Part shown: piece after piece, positions 37,101 to 38,758 of the stretch | Numbering within the stretch: the stretch's first letter is position 1 | How the letters are laid out: every line of letters begins with the position of its first letter | Assembly: GCA_028708815.1 (NCBI GenBank) | Contig: JAQVYB010000016.1 | Span: 1-38,758 of the forward strand | Direction of reading: 5' to 3' | DNA length: 38,758 nucleotides | Source of the DNA: Kiritimatiellia bacterium | GTDB lineage: Bacteria > Verrucomicrobiota > Kiritimatiellia > RZYC01 | Notes under the pieces: generated by a model | Databases searched by the model: none | Told to the model about the DNA's origin: nothing | Seen by the model: the letters and a program-made list of their open reading frames with translations, nothing else | Program-made: the position numbers and the translations under genes

Positions 37101-38758
37101 GGAATAAACCGGCACCACGCCGCCCGACCAGTTGGCCGCATTCGCCCATTCTGTATCCGCCGCTCCGGTCCAGGCATAATCCACCACCGGCGGAGGCGGA
37201 GGCGTATTGGAAGTGGTTACCGTTATTTCACTGCCGTAACCCGCACCCACTTCATTGATCGCATAGGCGCGGGCGTAATACGTCGTTCCGGTTGTCAGGC
37301 CGCGCGCCACGCTGGCGTAGGTGCCCGTACCTGTCGCATCGCGTGTCAGGAAGTCGGCGGTCGTCGGGGTGCCGGTAAGGTTCCAGCAGATACCGCGCTG
37401 CGTCACCGGTGCGCCGCCGTTGAAGGTCACATCACCGCCGCTGGTGAAGGTGGTTTGATCCACCGCCGACGCCGAAAGCGTTGTCACCACCGGCAGCACC
37501 GGATAGACCGAGAAGCTGTTCGTCACGTTCACCGCCGCGTTCCAATTCGTGTCGCCCACCTGCGACGCGGCGATGACCACCACGCCCGTACCGCGATACG
37601 TCAGATTGGTCTGATCCGACAGATCAGCCGATCCGCTCACCACCGAGAAGCTGACGCTCAACCCGCTCGATGCCGCGGCACTCAGCAGCGTTTCATTCGT
37701 GATCGCCTGATCGGCAATCACCGGGAACGTGATTTCCTGATCGGCGCGCGCGCAGAAAATCTGCGAGGTCACGGTCTGCGCCTGATACATGGCATCCTGC
37801 GCCTTGGTCGCCGCCACGTAGATCGTGCCCGAGCCCGAGTTGATGAAGAGGGCCGTGTCATTCGTGATCGCACCCGGACCGGACACCACTGCGTAACTTA
37901 CCGCACCGGTGCCCGAGCCACCGGTGGTGCTCAGGTCATTCGTCGTCAGGTAGATCATCGTATTCGTCGGGCTGAAGATCAGCGTCGACTGGGCCGTCTT
38001 GTTGACGGTGATCGAGTTGGTCACGGTCGGCGCCGGACTCCAGTTCGTGTCGCCCGCCTGCGAAGCGGCAATCAGCACCGTGCCGGAACTGCGATACGTC
38101 AGATTCGTCCCGCCCGCCAGATCGGCCTCGCCGCTCACCACCGCGAAGCTCACCGGCAACCCGCTGGAGGACGTGGCCGAAAGATGCGTGGTGTTCGTGC
38201 TGTTCTGCGGATCGATCGCCGGGAACGTGATCGTCTGGCCGGCCTTGTTCACGGTCAGGGTGTTGGTTGCGCCGCCCTGATACATGACGTCGTTCACGAG
38301 ACCGATCACGGTGTAACTGCCGGTGTTCGTCGGCGCGGTCGCGCTGCTGTTGTAGGTGATGTTCACGGTCAGGCCGGTCGGCGATGTGACTGATCCGACC
38401 GATCTGGCCGATCCATTATAGGTCTGCGTCAGATTGGTCAGCACCACCGAGGCGACCGCTTTGGTGACCGTAAAGCTTTGGGTCACGCTTGTCGCGCCGT
38501 ACCAGTTGCTGTTGCCTGACTGCGAGGCACTGATCACCACTGTTCCTTCCGACCGATACGTCAGATTCGACTGATCCGAAAGATCCGCATTTCCACTCAC
38601 GACGGAATAGGTGATCGGCAGCCCGCTGGATGCGGAGCCATCCAGCACGGTGGTGTTGGTCGTCTCCTGCGCACCGGGATCATCGAACGTAATGCTCTGC
38701 GACGCTTTGTCCACGCTCAGTATCACCGTGTAACTCTGCGGCGAGTTCGTCGCATCAA
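34122..38758 (-). CDS. Giant surface protein 3, C-terminal part (5' end outside window)
   Basis: The frame is open from the right edge to TGA at 34122, about 1545 codons. The GTG at 38726 is internal: the preceding codons read DATNSPQSYTV, matching DATNSPQNYVV of giant 2. Domains in order: MBG-like (VVLTNLTQTYNGSARSVGS and so on, nt about 38460-38240); repeated ADQEITFPVIADQ-type modules; FN3-like (37510-37200) with a PPPPP linker; beta-helix strands (37170-35220); a BACON-like domain (35190-34930); and six 45-residue DYDGDG repeats. It is collinear with the C-terminal 1.5 kilo-residues of giant 2 at an offset of about 21.36-21.38 kb. Both ends are near-identical to giant 2 and the beta-helix middle is divergent. 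Its start, signal peptide and promoter cannot be seen. The same surface-structural role as giant 2 is inferred. Confidence 0.9.
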   Translation of the reverse strand, partial: DATNSPQSYTVILSVDKASQSITFDDPGAQETTNTTVLDGSASSGLPITYSVVSGNADLSDQSNLTYRSEGTVVISASQSGNSNWYGATSVTQSFTVTKAVASVVLTNLTQTYNGSARSVGSVTSPTGLTVNITYNSSATAPTNTGSYTVIGLVNDVMYQGGATNTLTVNKAGQTITFPAIDPQNSTNTTHLSATSSSGLPVSFAVVSGEADLAGGTNLTYRSSGTVLIAASQAGDTNWSPAPTVTNSITVNKTAQSTLIFSPTNTMIYLTTNDLSTTGGSGTGAVSYAVVSGPGAITNDTALFINSGSGTIYVAATKAQDAMYQAQTVTSQIFCARADQEITFPVIADQAITNETLLSAAASSGLSVSFSVVSGSADLSDQTNLTYRGTGVVVIAASQVGDTNWNAAVNVTNSFSVYPVLPVVTTLSASAVDQTTFTSGGDVTFNGGAPVTQRGICWNLTGTPTTADFLTRDATGTGTYASVARGLTTGTTYYARAYAINEVGAGYGSEITVTTSNTPPPPPVVDYAWTGAADTEWANAANWSGGVVPVYSNAVVFASAGASHPSVNLSGDRALGGLVVNTNAGDIIEFNDGSLLLTNADSRITQSGGRFFIGHRLILGVDSVVSNAADSMLYAGDGIDSLGDFAKQGPGELVLGLTNILQGDFVLSGGSAKVLGDVRLASSGVVSVASGATLFPHHASMTTMTIRVTNEVPGSVAAVFSGELGINIFNGGYERLDFGANLVVLNSNSVLTVTESGGGLDITGRYTIVRFGGLNGSFGQVNGLTAHTLSYNSNSITLEPTFVWDGAQDTNWSQAMNWTNSAGATPGASNDAGFVASAGTNITVNLDTNPVVRSIRALGNGTVVLSGAGASITLTNSAVAQGNTPAVQGEGVLFELQCDINTVPGARFSALNATSTVIRIYGTISSEPGTGNFGVDGSGQVELLGTNTFGSATNWLEINAARLLVNGDGALGNPAAGVIFTNGGTLSVTNDLNTGRPMQLSGNGGMNVGSNCTLTLTNVITGSGSLTLTGDGMVVLTASNLLGGASVNGGTLRVMGYLESAGNVHVQSNATLGGRGTISLGGSEYVLHIRSGGILSPGASIGTLTVDGSLTVDGGWTVEVDGSSNDVVNVRDTLTLGAGSDLTITGTVDGVTAYAFATFASRSGAFGGLSLPQNYILTYGATNLVLMPRGNEMGSTNVTRDGGTLNIPVTEDSNTAWSVINTSSWITVTSSTNVSGSATVTLTVSANDGRERTGIAWIAGKQYIITQRANRAVYLDFDGDTLADIAVYSPEHGIWYILQSSLNTGRVQPWGWPDSVPAPGDYDGDGLFDVAVYCVTNGMWYVWQSDSESGKAQAWGYAGAGSVPADYDGDGITDFAVYDASAGSWLIWQSATQTARTQAWGWSGAEPVPGDYDGDGETDVAVYEAITGTWYIWLSATQTARIQPWGWAGAEPIPGDYDGDGATDVAVYQPDNGMWYAWLSASQTGSTSHWGWNDAWPVPADYDGDGKYDLTVYVPLQGMWYLWQSGSQTPRAQPWGFEGAEPVN
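34125..34931 (-). repeat. Six tandem 135-bp (45-residue) DYDGDG repeats, C-terminus of giant 3
   Basis: There are the same number, phase and length of units as in giant 2 (five of 45 residues and a last of 44 ending EPVN). All internal units keep the intact DYDGDG loop. Shared exact architecture in two paralogues implies the block works as a whole. Confidence 0.85.

Noticed and set aside
38727..38758. Start of giant 3 at the GTG at 38726
   Set aside because: Sequence upstream of it in the window stays in frame and matches the interior of giant 2, so the gene continues past the edge.

Overview
The window is dominated by three giant minus-strand genes for secreted, repeat-built surface proteins. 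The first is cut by the left edge (3186 codons visible), the second is complete (5207 residues) and the third is cut by the right edge (about 1545 codons visible). They are paralogues assembled from IPT/TIG-like, choice-of-anchor-D-like, Kelch-like, MBG-like, beta-helix (autotransporter-associated strand), BACON-like and DxDxDG calcium-binding repeats. Between them lie two complete two-component systems, a pair of PEP-CTERM proteins, and a RAYT transposase gene flanked by REP-type palindromic arrays. I see no tRNA, rRNA, CRISPR or housekeeping gene. PEP-CTERM proteins, 7TMR-DISM kinases, RAYT/REP elements and multi-kilobase IPT/MBG proteins together fit a Gram-negative member of the PVC group, Kiritimatiellota-like. 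That placement is inference from protein style only.

The layout follows minus-strand transcription, right to left. Giant 3 (34122-38758, 5' end missing) is followed by a DISM kinase of HisKA_3 type and its NarL/LuxR-type regulator, which overlap by an ATGA. Next comes a plus-strand RAYT gene between two REP arrays (30256-31450). A two-gene PEP-CTERM operon (29333-30127 and 28549-29310) has a plausible promoter and terminator. Giant 2 (12742-28365) is followed by a second DISM kinase, of HisKA type, and a LytTR response regulator 17 bp downstream. Then giant 1 (1-9558) begins, with a pair of direct repeats ahead of it that could be the LytTR operator.

The repeated order giant - DISM kinase - response regulator suggests that the surface proteins are controlled by envelope sensors encoded beside them. 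The most unusual sequence feature is at the 5' end of giant 2: four copies of a 15-bp palindrome (TTCCAATGATTGGAA type) at an exact 31-bp period. They lie inside the reading frame between the start codon and the signal-peptide core, and a variant copy sits at the equivalent place in giant 1. Because 31 is not a multiple of three, the same DNA is read in rotating frames. This suggests the DNA or RNA element, not the peptide, is what is conserved.
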